DNA of 7,918 nucleotides from Planctomycetota bacterium (GCA_021826605.1 JAKAZF010000107.1:1-7918); one strand, 5' to 3'; positions 1-6,773 are shown, numbered from the stretch's first letter. Made by a program: numbers and translations. Notes: generated from the letters alone by a model not told the origin.

Positions 1-1152
1 CAGCGCCATCCCCTCCTGCGTCCAAATGTGCAAAGTTTCGCGTGGAACACCATATCTTTTAGCGCAATCGTCTAATCTAATTTTCAAAAGCATTTGGACA
101 TTGCGATGATTGGAGAGTTCGTTACTCTGGAGTAAGCACCTGTAAGTAGCGACCAAGCTCGGTGGCCGACGGTCCAGAATTGCGGAGAACTTCAGCCTTT
201 CGGATGGCGCAAAACTGGGGTCGTTGGACGCATCGCGCATCAACCCCATAATCTTGCTGTCATCGAAAAAGCGCCAGTCGCCATTGCCTAGCATCAACTG
301 GACATCGTTGGCACCGCACTTGACTACACCGCGCGTGATCAACGCCCGCAACGAATCCTTCAGCAGCCATTCAAAACCAGCAACAGTTTTGTGATAGGCA
401 ACCTGCTGGTAATCAAAATATCGGCATAGCAAGAAATGTTCAGCGGCTCGCAACGCCTTCGCCGTGAGACACACTCGCTTCTCTGAGTCAACCCTTATCT
501 GGGTCAGAAGATAATCCAGATCGACGGAACCATATGGTAATCCCGTATGATGGGCTGTGCGCAACAGGTAATCGATCCGATCAGCATCCATATCAGAACT
601 TACCAGATTGCTGAATTGGGGTGGCTTTTCCCGTAAAATAACCGAAGCGATATCCGTCTCGGGATCAAAATTCTGTTTTTTCAGGATACGGTTAATATCC
701 TGGTCGTTAAGTAAAATTTGCTTTCCAACCTGCTCGTGTCGGTAATAGTCATCTGAGCCTACATTTGAGGCACCCTCGCCTTGGAGTTTCTCGTCCGCGA
801 AATGCTCCTTCAGCGCGTCTTCCATAGCATGCGAAAATGGATAATGCCCAACATCATGCAAAAGCGCTGCGAGTCGATATTTCTGAATTTCATGCTCATT
901 AAGCTCGCTTGTTGATACATGGTTATTCTGTACAAGCGACGAAAGAATTCTTCCGGCGATATGACACACGCCCAACGAGTGGGAAAAACGTGAATAGTCC
1001 GCGCCAGGAAACACCAAATTGGCCAGACCCAGTTGCTTGATACCGCGTAGCCGCTGAAATGCCGGGCAGCCGACCAATTCGAGTTCGATTTCACTCAAAC
1101 CGATTGTGCCGTGTACCGGGTCAGAGATCTGTTTGGCATTAAAGGCCTCCAT
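1..1152 (-). CDS. HD-domain dNTP triphosphohydrolase-like protein (COG1078/SAMHD1-like), C-terminus cut by window edge
   Basis: The frame is open from an ATG at 1150-1152 to the left edge (384 codons), so the C-terminus is missing. Residues 11-64 carry the family hallmarks DPVHG, FQRLRGIKQLG and RFSHSLGV. Residues 99-108 read HDVGHYPFSH, and residues 187-195 read SDMDADRIDY. By analogy with SAMHD1, the metal ligands would be H58, H99, D100 and D191, with R192 and Y195 near the triphosphate. Characterised relatives hydrolyse dNTPs to the nucleoside plus triphosphate in the cytoplasm; the substrate here is unknown. Usual family length is about 400-450 residues, so little may be missing. One oddity is T199 where relatives usually have Asp (LLRT rather than LLRD/FARD). 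The start follows the stop of the upstream gene by 6 bp, with a weak GGGCGG upstream, so translation is probably coupled. Family assignment is confident; activity is inferred. Confidence 0.9.
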   Translation of the reverse strand, partial: MEAFNAKQISDPVHGTIGLSEIELELVGCPAFQRLRGIKQLGLANLVFPGADYSRFSHSLGVCHIAGRILSSLVQNNHVSTSELNEHEIQKYRLAALLHDVGHYPFSHAMEDALKEHFADEKLQGEGASNVGSDDYYRHEQVGKQILLNDQDINRILKKQNFDPETDIASVILREKPPQFSNLVSSDMDADRIDYLLRTAHHTGLPYGSVDLDYLLTQIRVDSEKRVCLTAKALRAAEHFLLCRYFDYQQVAYHKTVAGFEWLLKDSLRALITRGVVKCGANDVQLMLGNGDWRFFDDSKIMGLMRDASNDPSFAPSERLKFSAILDRRPPSLVATYRCLLQSNELSNHRNVQMLLKIRLDDCAKRYGVPRETLHIWTQEGMAL

Positions 1153-1158
1153 ACCGCC

Positions 1159-1644
1159 CTACCCAAGCAATCCTGCGGATCGTAGTGATATTTTGCCTTG
1201 GTCAAAGAAGCCAACCAAGTGTTGTTTCTCTTTATCCAGCCTGTCTCTTGATTCCTCGTCGGTAAATTTGGAGACGGTCAATAGAAAGTGTATTGATGCC
1301 AGCAGTTCGAGCCAATCTTCCTGGCTAAGATCAATCCCCGGCGGAGGTTCGATCAGCGGTTGAAGCGAATCTAATTTATCTTTCAGGTCGGGCCGGAGGG
1401 CCTTGCCAACATGCCCCTTGTCATCTGCGTCCAGAGCCGAGGCAAGGCTGTAGTAGTCCCGCGTCAGGGCCGGGCTATACGGCCCCATCACATACCAACC
1501 AAATACATAAGAAAGGTTCACGCCTGCCGCCTGTGCGAGATATACCGCCTTTTGAATTCGCTTCCGATCATCAACTGCGGCGATGCTGTCGGAAACGCCG
1601 AGATTGTCGAGAACGAGCTTTAAAACTATTTGGGACGGTTCCAT
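1159..1644 (-). CDS. Panacea/YwgA-like small protein paired with the HD hydrolase
   Basis: A 161-residue soluble protein with no signal peptide or membrane segment. Residues 28-66 (RKRIQKAVYLAQ, then YVFGWYVMGPYSPAL and RDYY) resemble the Panacea/DUF4065 and YwgA-like fold: a helix with K-x-x-x-YLAQ, then an aromatic strand and a GPYSP loop. Panacea proteins are known as a widespread antitoxin or chaperone-like domain. From memory, Bacillus subtilis ywgA sits beside ywfO, which encodes an HD hydrolase of the same family as the downstream gene here; that order would match. I chose ATG 1642-1644 over an upstream ATG at 1720-1722, because AGGGGG lies about 10 nt upstream and the extra 26 residues are not family-like. 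It overlaps nothing and ends 6 bp before the HD gene, so the two form an operon. A regulatory or partner role for the HD enzyme is inference; molecular function is unknown. Confidence 0.75.
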   Translation of the reverse strand: MEPSQIVLKLVLDNLGVSDSIAAVDDRKRIQKAVYLAQAAGVNLSYVFGWYVMGPYSPALTRDYYSLASALDADDKGHVGKALRPDLKDKLDSLQPLIEPPPGIDLSQEDWLELLASIHFLLTVSKFTDEESRDRLDKEKQHLVGFFDQGKISLRSAGLLG

Positions 1645-1753
1645 AGGATGAATACCCCCTATCCTTCCGGCCTTCCGGAATAACCCGCAACGGATGAGAG
1701 GATGGCCGAGGAATGTCGGCAATACCCTTCAACCACCTTGATCCACCACATAT

Positions 1754-1780
1754 ATTATAGGCTTTGGGCCGGAACGCAAA
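1754..1780 (-). promoter_or_regulatory. Possible promoter of the Panacea-like/HD operon
   Basis: A perfect TATAAT -10 hexamer reads on the minus strand at 1754-1759, about 110 nt upstream of the ATG at 1644. The only -35-like sequence is TTTGCG at 1775-1780, with a short 15-nt spacer, so the -35 is weak. The position between the esterase cluster and this operon is sensible. Moderate to low confidence. Confidence 0.35.
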
Positions 1781-1795
1781 TAGTACATTCTAAAT

Positions 1796-1833
1796 ACCAC
1801 ATGGTGGTGCCCCGGCGTGGGTGCGCGGCGCAC
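1796..1833 (-). terminator. Two small hairpins after the esterase cluster, possible weak terminator
   Basis: Just past the stop of the last esterase, the minus strand holds two short inverted repeats. One is GTGCG-CCG-CGCAC (plus 1821-1833). The other is ACCAC-CAT-GTGGT (plus 1796-1808), followed by ATTT. Stems are only 5 bp and there is no true U-tract, so this would be a poor intrinsic terminator. The rest of the 1645-1835 gap holds the candidate promoter and a TTCCGG repeat near 1664-1680, with no sign of a gene. Confidence 0.3.
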
Positions 1834-1835
1834 GG

Positions 1836-2795
1836 TTAGCGGCCGACGGCTTGCGGCTGTTGCTCAGGCAACAACCCTCGGGCTTTCATCCAGGCCGCGC
1901 AATCGCGCGGCCATTGCACGGAGTCTGTCCCTTTTTTACCAAGCCCAAAACCATGACCGCCGTGCTTAAATTCAATGAGTTTTGCCGGTATGCCATTGCG
2001 TTTAAGCGCGGCGTAAAAGCGCTTTTCATTTTGATGGTTCACGGCATGATCATCGTGGGCATAAAACATGAAGGTCGGTGGGGTTAAAGCGGTGACATTC
2101 AATTCGCTGGAAAAGTATTCATCTGCATCCAGCGGAGCATGTTTTCCCAGGAAACTGGCGTGGGAAAGCGGATGCGTAATGCCGGGCATCATGGAAATGA
2201 CCGGATAGCCGAGCACCAGAAAATCCGGGCGGGTGCTGAAGCGATTGAGTTTATTGGCGGCATCTGGATTTCCAGGCAGCCAATGCACGCCGGCGAGAGA
2301 GGCGACCGACCCACCCGCTGAAAAGCCCATCACGCCAACGCGCTGCGGATTAATGTGCCAGTGTTTGGCATTCGCGCGGACAATTTGTACCGCCCGGCGC
2401 ACATCCTGCAATGGCCAGGGCACGCCGCTGGGCGGGAGTTTCCCATCCGGCAGGCGATATTTCAATACAAAGCAGCTTACGCCAAGTTTATTAAACCAGC
2501 GTGCCACGCGGTAGCCTTCCAGGCCAATGGCTTCTTCCACATACGCCCCACCGGGGCAAATGACCAGCGCACAACCATTGGCTTTCTTGGCGGGCGGAAG
2601 ATAAACGCGCAATGTTGGCCAGCGGATCGGGCCACGGATATGACGCCCCCGGCCAACGGGGTAAAACGACAGGCTGATCCGCTGATTCTGCGGCACCTTT
2701 AAATGGGGCCAAACGGGCACAACCAGACGCTGCGCCGCGGAGGCGGTTACGGGTAAAAGCAACAGGATCAGCAGCAACGAGACATATCGGGTCAT
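1836..2795 (-). CDS. Secreted alpha/beta-hydrolase (BD-FAE/acetylxylan-esterase-like), copy A
   Basis: A 319-residue predicted exported serine esterase. Residues 1-20 form a signal peptide (short basic start, a Leu-rich core, cleavage near ASA-AQ). PGGAY at 81-85 supplies the oxyanion-hole region. The nucleophile elbow GFSAGG places the Ser at 159. AHDDHAV at 246-252 suggests D250 as the acid, and HGGHGFGLG makes H281 the catalytic His. The PVWPHL start, YPVISMM-THP and TPPTF segments are typical of the xylanase-associated esterase group that deacylates plant polysaccharides; the substrate here is not determined. It is the last of three tandem paralogues, 53 nt after copy B. The SD (GGAA) is weak and lies inside a small inverted repeat. 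It differs from copy C around the acid residue (VNHQNE instead of VPTANS). Its C-terminal tail (EQQPQAVGR) is longer than that of copy B. Confidence 0.9.
   Translation of the reverse strand: MTRYVSLLLILLLLPVTASAAQRLVVPVWPHLKVPQNQRISLSFYPVGRGRHIRGPIRWPTLRVYLPPAKKANGCALVICPGGAYVEEAIGLEGYRVARWFNKLGVSCFVLKYRLPDGKLPPSGVPWPLQDVRRAVQIVRANAKHWHINPQRVGVMGFSAGGSVASLAGVHWLPGNPDAANKLNRFSTRPDFLVLGYPVISMMPGITHPLSHASFLGKHAPLDADEYFSSELNVTALTPPTFMFYAHDDHAVNHQNEKRFYAALKRNGIPAKLIEFKHGGHGFGLGKKGTDSVQWPRDCAAWMKARGLLPEQQPQAVGR
2169..2435 (-). repeat. Near-identical central block, esterase copy A (codons 121-209)
   Basis: This 267-nt segment recurs at 3158-3424 (copy B) and 4172-4438 (copy C). It encodes PPSGVPW through ITHP around the nucleophile serine. 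By hand count, A and B differ at about 19 of 267 bases, and their proteins at 2 of 89 residues. Within it, 2221-2264 is identical for 44 nt in all three copies. Flanking regions are clearly less similar. Confidence 0.9.
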
Positions 2796-2848
2796 ACGGC
2801 ATTCCGTTCACGAAAGTGCGGAGTTCTGTAGAGTGAAAACGCAAATAT

Positions 2849-3784
2849 TTATCGGGGAATAAAGTGCATCCGTTTCAACCAGCGGGCGCAGTCCATTGGC
2901 CATTGGGTGGAATCGGTCCCCTTTCTTCCCAGCCCAAAGCCGTGCCAGCCGAGCTTAAATTCAACGAGTGTTACCGGTACACCATTGCGTTTAAGCGCGG
3001 CATAAAAGCGTTTTTCGTTTTGATGGTTCACGGTTGTATCATCATGGGCATAAAACATAAACGTCGGTGGAGTTAAAGGCGTGACATTTAACTCGCTGGA
3101 GAAATATTCTTCCAGATCCAGCGGGGGATTTTTTCCCAGCAGACCATCCTGCGAACCGGGATGTGTAATGCCGGGCATCATGGAAATAACCGGATAGCCA
3201 AGCACCAGAAAATCCGGGCGGGTGCTGAAGCGATTGAGTTTATTGGCGGCATCCGGATTTCCAGGCAGCCAATGTACACCGGCCAGAGAGGCGACCGACC
3301 CCCCTGCTGAAAAGCCCATCACGCCAACGCGCTGCGGATTAATGTGCCATTGTTTGGCATGGGCGCGTACGATCTGCACCGCCCGGCGCACATCCTGCAA
3401 GGGCCAGGGCACACCGCTGGGCGGAATCCGGGCACCGGGCAGGCGATATTTCAGCACATAGCAGCTTACCCCCAGCTTATTAAACCATCGTGCCACGCGA
3501 TAACCCTCCAGCGACATGGCCTCAATCCAGTAAGCTCCGCCGGGGCAGATGACAATGGCACAGCCGTTGGCGCGTTTTTGAGGCGCGGGAAAAAGTGTCA
3601 TCGTTGGCCAGAGAATCGGGCCTGTTGCCACGTAACCAATGGAATGGTGTTTCACAATTTTAGTATGGCGTTGCGCTACCGGAACATTTAAGTGCGGCCA
3701 CACGGGGATAACCCGCGGTGTTGCCGCCATGGTCGATCCAGTAAGCAACAAAACCGCCAGGGTCGTTGTGAGTTTCTTAATCAT
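2849..3784 (-). CDS. Secreted alpha/beta-hydrolase (BD-FAE/acetylxylan-esterase-like), copy B
   Basis: A 311-residue paralogue of copy A with the same numbering of active-site residues: Ser159 (GFSAGG), D250 (AHDDTTV) and H281. The signal peptide covers about residues 1-20 (MIKKL, hydrophobic core, cleavage near TMA-AT). PGGAY at 81-85 is retained. The His motif reads LGWHGFGLG rather than the usual HGGHGFGLG, so the catalytic His is kept but two preceding residues have changed, which may alter the active-site entrance. It lies 69 nt after copy C and 53 nt before copy A, all on one strand, consistent with one transcript. An AGGA lies about 9 nt before the ATG, within a CAGG-AAAG-CCTG inverted repeat. 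It probably acts on esterified polysaccharide or oligosaccharide outside the cytoplasm; this is family-level inference. Confidence 0.9.
   Translation of the reverse strand: MIKKLTTTLAVLLLTGSTMAATPRVIPVWPHLNVPVAQRHTKIVKHHSIGYVATGPILWPTMTLFPAPQKRANGCAIVICPGGAYWIEAMSLEGYRVARWFNKLGVSCYVLKYRLPGARIPPSGVPWPLQDVRRAVQIVRAHAKQWHINPQRVGVMGFSAGGSVASLAGVHWLPGNPDAANKLNRFSTRPDFLVLGYPVISMMPGITHPGSQDGLLGKNPPLDLEEYFSSELNVTPLTPPTFMFYAHDDTTVNHQNEKRFYAALKRNGVPVTLVEFKLGWHGFGLGRKGTDSTQWPMDCARWLKRMHFIPR
3158..3424 (-). repeat. Near-identical central block, esterase copy B (codons 121-209)
   Basis: The copy B counterpart of the shared block. The protein differs from copy C at 5 of 89 residues and from copy A at 2. 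The 44-nt stretch identical in all copies is at 3210-3253. Confidence 0.9.
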
Positions 3785-3853
3785 TCAGGCTTTCCTGTAA
3801 AAAGTATAAAAGCAACAGTTTTTCTTCTCTTTCGTAACGGGATTGAGTGTCAT

Positions 3854-4804
3854 TCAGCGTTTTGCCGCGGGCAGGAAATGCATTTTGCGCAGCCAGCGTT
3901 CACATTCCTTCGGCCATTTGACGGTTCCTGTGCCGGGCCGGCCCAGGCCGAAACCGTGTCCACCGCGCTGGAACATGCGCAATTCCGCGGGAATGCCATT
4001 TCTTCTCAAAGCTTTGTAAAAGCGAATGCTGTTGGCGGTTGGCACCAGCGGGTCATCATGGGCAAAGCAGATAAAGGCAGGCGGGGTCAAGGAAGTAACA
4101 TTTAATTCGCTGGAGAAATATTGTTCCACATCCAATGGCGGATGAAGCCCCAGAAGCGCGTTATGGGAACCGGGATGCGTAATGGCCGGCATCATGGAAA
4201 TAACCGGGTAACACAGCACCATGAAATCCGGGCGGGTGCTGAAGCGATTGAGTTTATTGGCGGCATCCGGATTTCCGGGCAGCCAATGCACACCGGCCAG
4301 GGAGGCGACCGACCCCCCCGCCGAAAAACCCATCACGCCAACGCGATGCGGATTGATGTGCCATTGTTTGGCATGCGCGCGTACAATCTGTATCGCCCGG
4401 CGCACATCCTGCAACGGCCAGGGCACGCCGCTGGGCGGAAGTTTACCGTCCGGCAGGCGATAGCGCAAAATAAAGCAATTCACACCGATGCGATTAAACC
4501 ATTTTGACGGTGCCACACCTTCCGGGGGAACCCACTCACTGACATAGCCGCCGCCCGGGCAGATAATAATCGCCGTGCCGCTGTTGTTATCGGCTGCCGC
4601 CGGGTAGCATGTCAATTCCGGCCAGCGCACCGGGGTCAGCAGTACACCGATGGCATTTTTCTTCGGGTGCCTCTGGCTTAAGGGAATATTCAACCGCGGC
4701 CAAACGGGGATAACCAGCGGCGTGGCCGCGGTGGTTGGCCGGCATAATAACATTGCCGGAAGCGCAATAATCAAAACAGCGAGGATTCTCTTAAGTGACG
4801 GCAT
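3854..4804 (-). CDS. Secreted alpha/beta-hydrolase (BD-FAE/acetylxylan-esterase-like), copy C
   Basis: A 316-residue first member of the esterase triplet and the most divergent. The frame is open upstream to 5053, but that would overrun the pseudouridine synthase gene and add a Cys/Arg-rich stretch that is its antisense-frame shadow. ATG 4802-4804 has GGAG about 7 nt upstream and starts directly with a signal peptide (MPSLKR, hydrophobic 7-20, cleavage near TTA-AT). CPGGGY at 82-87 is the oxyanion region. The catalytic set is Ser161 (GFSAGG), D251 (AHDDPLVP) and H283 (RGGHGFGLG). The VPTANS segment matches the usual family form, unlike copies A and B, so this copy may be nearest to the ancestor. 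The central block 123-211 is nearly identical to the other copies, while residues 27-122 are much less alike. It starts 37 nt after the rluA-like stop. Confidence 0.9.
   Translation of the reverse strand: MPSLKRILAVLIIALPAMLLCRPTTAATPLVIPVWPRLNIPLSQRHPKKNAIGVLLTPVRWPELTCYPAAADNNSGTAIIICPGGGYVSEWVPPEGVAPSKWFNRIGVNCFILRYRLPDGKLPPSGVPWPLQDVRRAIQIVRAHAKQWHINPHRVGVMGFSAGGSVASLAGVHWLPGNPDAANKLNRFSTRPDFMVLCYPVISMMPAITHPGSHNALLGLHPPLDVEQYFSSELNVTSLTPPAFICFAHDDPLVPTANSIRFYKALRRNGIPAELRMFQRGGHGFGLGRPGTGTVKWPKECERWLRKMHFLPAAKR
4172..4438 (-). repeat. Near-identical central block, esterase copy C (codons 123-211)
   Basis: The copy C counterpart, with 7 of 89 residues different from copy A. The 44-nt stretch identical in all copies is at 4224-4267. 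The contrast with the divergent N-terminal third of this gene is what makes the block stand out. Confidence 0.85.
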
Positions 4805-4841
4805 GTAAAGCTCCGCGAAACACAATAAAGTAACCACATTC

Positions 4842-5759
4842 TTACACGTTTTTGATTTTTCGCACCGGTGCGGTCTGCACCCAGCGCATGATAGTTTGCG
4901 GCAGCGGCGATTGAAAGTCCAGCGTTTTTCCGGTGCGCGGATGCGTGAATTGTACATGCACCGCGTGCAGACATAATCTGCTTTCACCCCCCCGCCGCGC
5001 CGCCGGCGTGCCATAAAATACGTCCCCCACCACCGGATGGCCGATGGCCGCAAACTGCACGCGAATCTGATGCTTGCGGCCCGTGTGCAAGCGGCACCGA
5101 ATCAGGCTCATTGCCCCGTTGGACTGCAATAATTGATAATCCAAAATGGCCGGTTTGCCCGCGGCGGCGCTGGGTATTGCGGGATTGTTCGGGCATACAC
5201 GCACCATTCCGGATTCCGTTTCAAGCAGCCGATGTTCCAACCGCCCCGCCGGGGGCTTGGGCGTACCGTGCACCACGAGTTCATACTCTCTGGTGATGCT
5301 GTGAGTTCGGAATTGCCGCTTTAAATCAGCCAACGCCCGCACGCCGCGGGCCAGCACCAGCAGACCGGATGCGTCGCGGTCCAGGCGATGCACGAGATGG
5401 GCTTTGAGTTTCTGGTTATCCCGGCCAAGCACCCGATTTACTCCCGCCAGCAGGGTGGGCCGCTTTTCTTCGGCATGGGTTGCCGTCAGCAGTCCGGCGG
5501 GTTTTACCACCACCAGCACGTCGGAATCCGCGTAAATCGGGCGTACCGCATCATCAAGTCGGGCTAAATCCGCCCCGGTGCCGGCACGATTATTGTGAAT
5601 CTGCGGTGTAATGCCGTCCGGCACGCCCTGCTTGAGAGAGCGCACCGGTTTGCCATTGAGAAACACGCGCGCTTCCTGGACCATTCGCCGGAGCGTCGTG
5701 GTTTTAGCCTGCGGATATTTGCGCCGCAGGAAATCCAGAATGGTGCGTTCATCGCTCAT
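4842..5759 (-). CDS. RluA-family RNA pseudouridine synthase with N-terminal S4-like domain
   Basis: A 305-residue cytoplasmic enzyme that isomerises uridine to pseudouridine in rRNA or tRNA. An S4-like RNA-binding segment lies at about 7-40 (ILDFLRRK, then RRMVQEARVFLNGKPV). The catalytic domain has VVVKPAGLL at 83-91, HRLDRDASG at 124-132 with D127 as the expected catalytic Asp, HTGRKHQIRVQ at 225-235, GDVFYG at 245-250 and LHAVHVQF near 264-271. Length fits the RluA/RluC/RluD group, but the target base cannot be assigned. I chose ATG 5757-5759; a TTG at 5778-5780 would extend it by 7 residues and overlap the parB stop. No SD precedes the ATG, and a promoter-like sequence nearby suggests a very short leader. 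It begins 21 nt after parB and ends 37 nt before esterase copy C. Confidence 0.93.
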   Translation of the reverse strand: MSDERTILDFLRRKYPQAKTTTLRRMVQEARVFLNGKPVRSLKQGVPDGITPQIHNNRAGTGADLARLDDAVRPIYADSDVLVVVKPAGLLTATHAEEKRPTLLAGVNRVLGRDNQKLKAHLVHRLDRDASGLLVLARGVRALADLKRQFRTHSITREYELVVHGTPKPPAGRLEHRLLETESGMVRVCPNNPAIPSAAAGKPAILDYQLLQSNGAMSLIRCRLHTGRKHQIRVQFAAIGHPVVGDVFYGTPAARRGGESRLCLHAVHVQFTHPRTGKTLDFQSPLPQTIMRWVQTAPVRKIKNV

Positions 5760-5779
5760 AACACATATACATATTAACA

Positions 5780-5808
5780 ATTATAGTGGATTATTGGTAA
5801 ACTGTCCG
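5780..5808 (-). promoter_or_regulatory. Candidate promoter for the rluA-like gene inside the parB 3' end
   Basis: The minus strand reads CGGACA (5803-5808), a 17-nt spacer, and TATAAT (5780-5785). The -10 is perfect and the -35 matches TTGACA at 4 of 6. Initiation about 7 nt downstream would leave a leader of roughly 12-15 nt before ATG 5759, consistent with the missing SD. It could uncouple rluA and the esterases from parB. Confidence 0.5.
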
Positions 5809-6728
5809 AATATCCGGTCAAAGTCATCGACGGAAAAATACTGGATAACGACCTTGCCCGCCCCCTTTTTGCGACTGGGAATAATACGCAGCTTGGTTCC
5901 CAGTTGACGGGAAATGCGTTGCTCCATATCCAGAACATTGGGTGTGCGCACCGTTCCGGTTTTGGAAGCACGGGCCGGGGCGGCGGCTCCGCTTTCGCGG
6001 GCAAGCGTTTCCAGGCGGCGGACGCTTAAGCCCTGCTGGGCGGTGAGGGTTGCCAGAGCGAGTTGGCGTTGGGCATCATCAATGCCGGCAAGAACTTTGG
6101 CATGGCCGGTGGAAATGGCCCCGGCGATGACCAGTTCCTGAATGGCGCCTGGTAAATCCAGCAGGCGTAAGAAGTTGGTAATGGTCGTGCGGTCTTCGCC
6201 AAGCCGCTGGGCCGCCTGGGCATGGGTGACGGAAAATCGTTCGATATAAGCCCGATACGCTTTGGCACGTTCAATGGGGTTGAGATCCTGGCGTTGGATA
6301 TTTTCTATTAAGGCCCATTCGATTTGTTGTTCAGGAGTTGTATCGGCGCGGATAATGGCGGGAATGGTCATCAGTCCGGCAAGTTTGGCGGCTGCGGTGC
6401 GGCGATGACCGGCAACAAGCTGATAACGCTGCCCGACCTGCCTGAGCAGAACGGGTTGGAGAATTCCGTGCGTACGAAGAGAATTTGCCAACTCCGCTAA
6501 TGCGGAAGAATCCATCGTTTGGCGTGGTTGATCAGGATTATCGTCAATTTGATCGATAGATATTTCGTAAACACGTAGATGTTGCTCTTCGGCGTAGGTT
6601 ATATTTTGTGGGCTACTGGACTTTTTACCACCATTGGTAGTGTTTGAATTATCTTCTGGATGGGAGGGCTTTTGTCGATTTGTAATCAGTGCATTGAGTC
6701 CCCTACCGAGTCGTGCTTGTGCAGCCAT
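5781..6728 (-). CDS. parB: Chromosome partitioning protein ParB (CTP-dependent DNA clamp)
   Basis: A 315-residue ParB/Spo0J-family protein that binds parS, loads as a CTP-gated clamp and spreads on DNA for origin segregation. The N-terminus (RLGRGLNALI, 6-15) is the conserved ParA-contacting motif. The ParB N domain (about 53-150) has NPDQPR (64-69), AGHRRTAAAKLAG (106-118; canonical GERR, here His instead of Glu) and ENIQRQDLNPIERA (142-155), which form the CTP-binding pocket. A helix-turn-helix region lies at about 165-190 (THAQAAQRLGEDRTTITNFLRLL). The C-terminal 260-315 is the dimerisation region. Full length is normal. GGAG about 8 nt before ATG 6726-6728 supports the start. No parA is adjacent, which is unusual. 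A parS-like site lies 30 bp upstream over the predicted transcription start, suggesting autoregulation, and a perfect parS is at 7395-7410. Confidence 0.97.
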   Translation of the reverse strand: MAAQARLGRGLNALITNRQKPSHPEDNSNTTNGGKKSSSPQNITYAEEQHLRVYEISIDQIDDNPDQPRQTMDSSALAELANSLRTHGILQPVLLRQVGQRYQLVAGHRRTAAAKLAGLMTIPAIIRADTTPEQQIEWALIENIQRQDLNPIERAKAYRAYIERFSVTHAQAAQRLGEDRTTITNFLRLLDLPGAIQELVIAGAISTGHAKVLAGIDDAQRQLALATLTAQQGLSVRRLETLARESGAAAPARASKTGTVRTPNVLDMEQRISRQLGTKLRIIPSRKKGAGKVVIQYFSVDDFDRIFGQFTNNPL

Positions 6729-6757
6729 GGGAATTTCTCCGTTGTTTTCTCAAACGA

Positions 6758-6773
6758 TGTTCTACGTGGAACA
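6758..6773. promoter_or_regulatory. parS-like site upstream of parB (one base off a perfect palindrome)
   Basis: TGTTCTACGTGGAACA differs by one base from the perfect TGTTCCACGTGGAACA present at 7395-7410, and matches the bacterial parS consensus TGTTTCACGTGAAACA at 13 of 16. It abuts the predicted -10 of parB, so ParB bound here could repress its own gene. Binding strength after loss of one symmetric base is uncertain. Confidence 0.75.

Noticed and set aside
810..1094. 94-codon minus-strand open frame
   Set aside because: It is an out-of-frame shadow of the HD-domain gene, whose frame shows full family motifs across the same DNA.
3803..3808. TATACT as a promoter between esterase copies C and B
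   Set aside because: No -35-like sequence lies at 16-18 nt, and the 69-nt gap is compatible with a single transcript.
2233..4463. Plus-strand open frames repeated in all three esterase genes (2233-2514, 3222-3461, 4221-4463) encoding almost the same peptide
   Set aside because: They lie antisense to the near-identical esterase core, so their similarity is inherited from the coding strand. None has a supporting ribosome-binding site or family features.
4742..4747. Possible lipoprotein signal (LLC) in esterase copy C
   Set aside because: The residue before Cys21 is Leu, not Gly, Ala or Ser, so it is not a good lipobox. Signal peptidase I cleavage near TTA-AT fits better.
4805..5053. N-terminal extension of esterase copy C into the rluA-like gene
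   Set aside because: The extra 83 residues are Cys/Arg-rich shadow sequence over another gene. ATG 4804 has GGAG upstream and starts a proper signal peptide.
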